From an uncultured Beijerinckiaceae bacterium (lineage in GTDB: Bacteria > Pseudomonadota > Alphaproteobacteria > Rhizobiales > Beijerinckiaceae), in the NCBI GenBank assembly GCA_937863205.1, contig CALMGA010000518.1, positions 1 to 6,739 on the forward strand: DNA of 6,739 bases. Direction: 5' to 3'. This document shows positions 5,738 through 6,739 of this stretch, piece after piece; position 1 is the first letter of the stretch, and every line of letters begins with the position of its first letter. The notes under the pieces are model-generated. The model had not been told where the DNA came from and did not search any database. It saw nothing but the letters and a program-made list of their open reading frames with translations. Position numbers and translations under genes: made by a program.

Positions 5738-6190
5738 ATGCGTGAACCAGAATCCTATACCTTCGAGCCAGATGGCAGCTTCCCCAACTCGCGCCTCGCC
5801 GTGCTCGCCGACCGGAGCGCGATGCCGGCCGATACTGACACCATGACACGGGCCTTGGCGGCGAACGGCTGGTTGACCGCTTGGGTCAACGGCATCTTCG
5901 CCTATCATCACTTCCACTCCATCGCGCACGGAGTGCTCGGCATCGCCAGCGGCGAGGTCGACGTCCTGCCCGGCGGGCCGTCCGGCTGCACCGTCCGACT
6001 CGCGGTCGGTGACGTCGTGGTGATCCCGGCGGGGGTGGCGCACCGCAACGGCGGGCAGCCCGGCCGCCTCCTCGTCGTCGGCGCCTATCCCGGCGGAGCG
6101 GATTACGACATCAAGCGTGTCGCGCCGGGCGAGTTCGCCACCGCATGGGCCGCCACCTGGGCCGCAGCGAGGTCGGGCGTCAGTCCTTGA
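5738..6190 (+). CDS. YjlB-like cupin-domain protein
   Basis: The 150-residue product is a single-domain cupin of the YjlB type (COG4297), a conserved family of unknown function. Family hallmarks in order are FPNSRLAVL (15-23), NGW...WVNGIFAYHHFHS (43-61), AHGVLGIASGEVDVLPGG (cupin motif 1), GDVVVIPAGVAHRNGG (motif 2, 91-106) and LLVVGAYPGGADYDIKR (111-127). His58, His60 and His102 are in place for metal binding, but the Glu usual after 'HS--H' is Gly65, so metal binding may be altered. I chose ATG 5738 because GAGG (5727-5730) lies 7 nt upstream. The frame extends back to 5666 and another ATG lies at 5720, but the family starts near the former. The stop overlaps the opposing gene by 11 bp. 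No partner operon gene is visible. Confidence 0.85.
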   Translation: MREPESYTFEPDGSFPNSRLAVLADRSAMPADTDTMTRALAANGWLTAWVNGIFAYHHFHSIAHGVLGIASGEVDVLPGGPSGCTVRLAVGDVVVIPAGVAHRNGGQPGRLLVVGAYPGGADYDIKRVAPGEFATAWAATWAAARSGVSP

Positions 6191-6739
6191 AGCGAGCCGG
6201 AGCGAAGGCGTCCAGCGGCACGCGGCGCGCTTCCCCATCAATGATCAGCTCGGCCAGGGCCTCGCCCGTCGCCGGCGCGTTCAGGATGCCCCACACGCTG
6301 TGGCCCGTCGCGACGTAGGCGCCCGCAACGCCCGGCACCGGGCCGATCAGCGGCAGGCCGTCGCGTGTGATCGGCCGGTAGCAGGCCTGGCGGGCGAGCA
6401 CGGGGCTGCGCGCCAGCACCGGCGAGACCGCGACGGCGATGGCGTGGAGGCGATCGAGCGCGCCAGGGTCCGGTTCGACGTCGGCGGGGTCCACCGGCAG
6501 CGGCGCCTGACTGTTGATGGCAGCGATGTAGGTGTGCCATCCGCACGCGGAAAGATCTCCGGCGAACAGGTCTCGCCGTCCGCGTCGCGGTGCTCCAGGA
6601 ACAGCGCCTCGGGCGGCAGCGCGTCGCCGGTGTCGAAGAGCAGGCTGTGGCCTTTCAGGGCGTAGATGGGCGGCAAGGGAAGCCAGCGCCGGGCGAGCTG
6701 CGACCAAGGCCCCATCGCGATCACGGCGGCGTCGCCCTC
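6180..6739 (-). pseudogene. C-terminal half of an FAD-dependent (DAO-type) oxidoreductase, frameshifted
   Basis: This is the C-terminal part of a D-amino-acid/glycine-oxidase-like flavoprotein; the FAD-binding N-terminus lies beyond the window. From the edge the first frame reads AVIAMGPWSQLARRWLPLPP, then YALKGHSLLFDTG and EIFPRADG (to about 6537). The second frame, from about 6535 downward, reads TYIAAINSQAPLPVDPADV, then QACYRPITRDGLPLIGPVPG, AYVATGHSVWGILNAPATG and ALAELIIDG, ending FKD then TGA at 6182-6180. The RP-T-DGLP-IG-PG...VATGH--WGI--AP--G-ALAELI block is diagnostic of the DAO superfamily; the GHS-WGI-N-PATG form recalls TDA3-like members. Removing one frameshift near 6531-6537 (loss of one base, or gain of two) joins both parts. 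Either the gene is freshly broken or the base call is wrong. Whether the substrate is glycine, a D-amino acid or another amine cannot be told. Confidence 0.8.

Noticed and set aside
5554..5739. Possible Vsr-like endonuclease piece (GVRYRV on the minus strand)
   Set aside because: Only a six-residue resemblance, with none of the downstream catalytic motifs.
5486..6241. 251-codon minus-strand open frame
   Set aside because: It is the shadow of the cupin gene and intergenic DNA; it shows no family motif, while the plus-strand frame matches YjlB-like cupins.
1..6739. CRISPR array, tRNA, rRNA or defence cassette
   Set aside because: No regularly spaced repeats, cloverleaf-like sequence, rRNA segments or defence-gene motifs are visible.

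Overview
The window looks like a GC-rich alphaproteobacterial chromosome or plasmid segment, most likely Hyphomicrobiales and possibly close to Methylobacterium. The grounds are the base composition, a small DUF6894-type protein, an alphaproteobacterial-type IS256-family element and a short palindromic repeat that resembles Rhizobiales dispersed repeats. The genus is inferred from remembered family distributions, not from a search.

Layout. Positions 1-1108 hold almost no recognisable coding sequence: a 32-codon piece resembling the C-terminus of a small XRE/HTH regulator (minus strand, 1-96), a possible degraded gene tail near 185-290, and then nothing I can name. Two small plus-strand genes follow: an unrecognised, possibly winged-helix protein (1109-1540) and a DUF6894 protein (1717-1950). 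Positions 1982-3488 are a complete but dead IS256-family insertion sequence with imperfect 23-bp terminal inverted repeats. Its minus-strand transposase has several frameshifts and stops, a lost catalytic Asp-Gly, a Glu-to-Ala change at the third catalytic residue, a 14-bp triplication, and a roughly 110-bp double-hairpin element inserted just after the start codon. Next to it lies a C-terminal scrap of an IS5-family transposase (3501-3610).

From 3786 the content becomes ordinary. A TetR/AcrR repressor (minus, 3786-4385) is divergent from an HSL-type alpha/beta-hydrolase (plus, 4484-5416). The 98-bp spacer between them carries repeated CGTAAC boxes and promoter-like hexamers, a typical self-regulated repressor/hydrolase pair. 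The hydrolase is split by a single in-frame amber codon, with the rest of the frame intact, and its nucleophile elbow reads GDSADG instead of GDSAGG. After a 321-bp stretch with no recognisable gene come a YjlB-like cupin (plus, 5738-6190) and, overlapping it tail to tail by 11 bp, the C-terminal half of an FAD-dependent amino-acid-oxidase-like protein (minus, 6180 to the window edge) with one frameshift.

Overall this is a decaying accessory region: two dead transposons, a repeat nested in one of them, remnants of small genes, and at least two enzyme genes with apparently recent inactivating lesions beside an intact regulator. I see no CRISPR, defence cassette or new multi-gene system. The most distinctive features are the nested hairpin element, the in-gene 14-bp triplication, and the single-amber-interrupted hydrolase with an intact divergent repressor.
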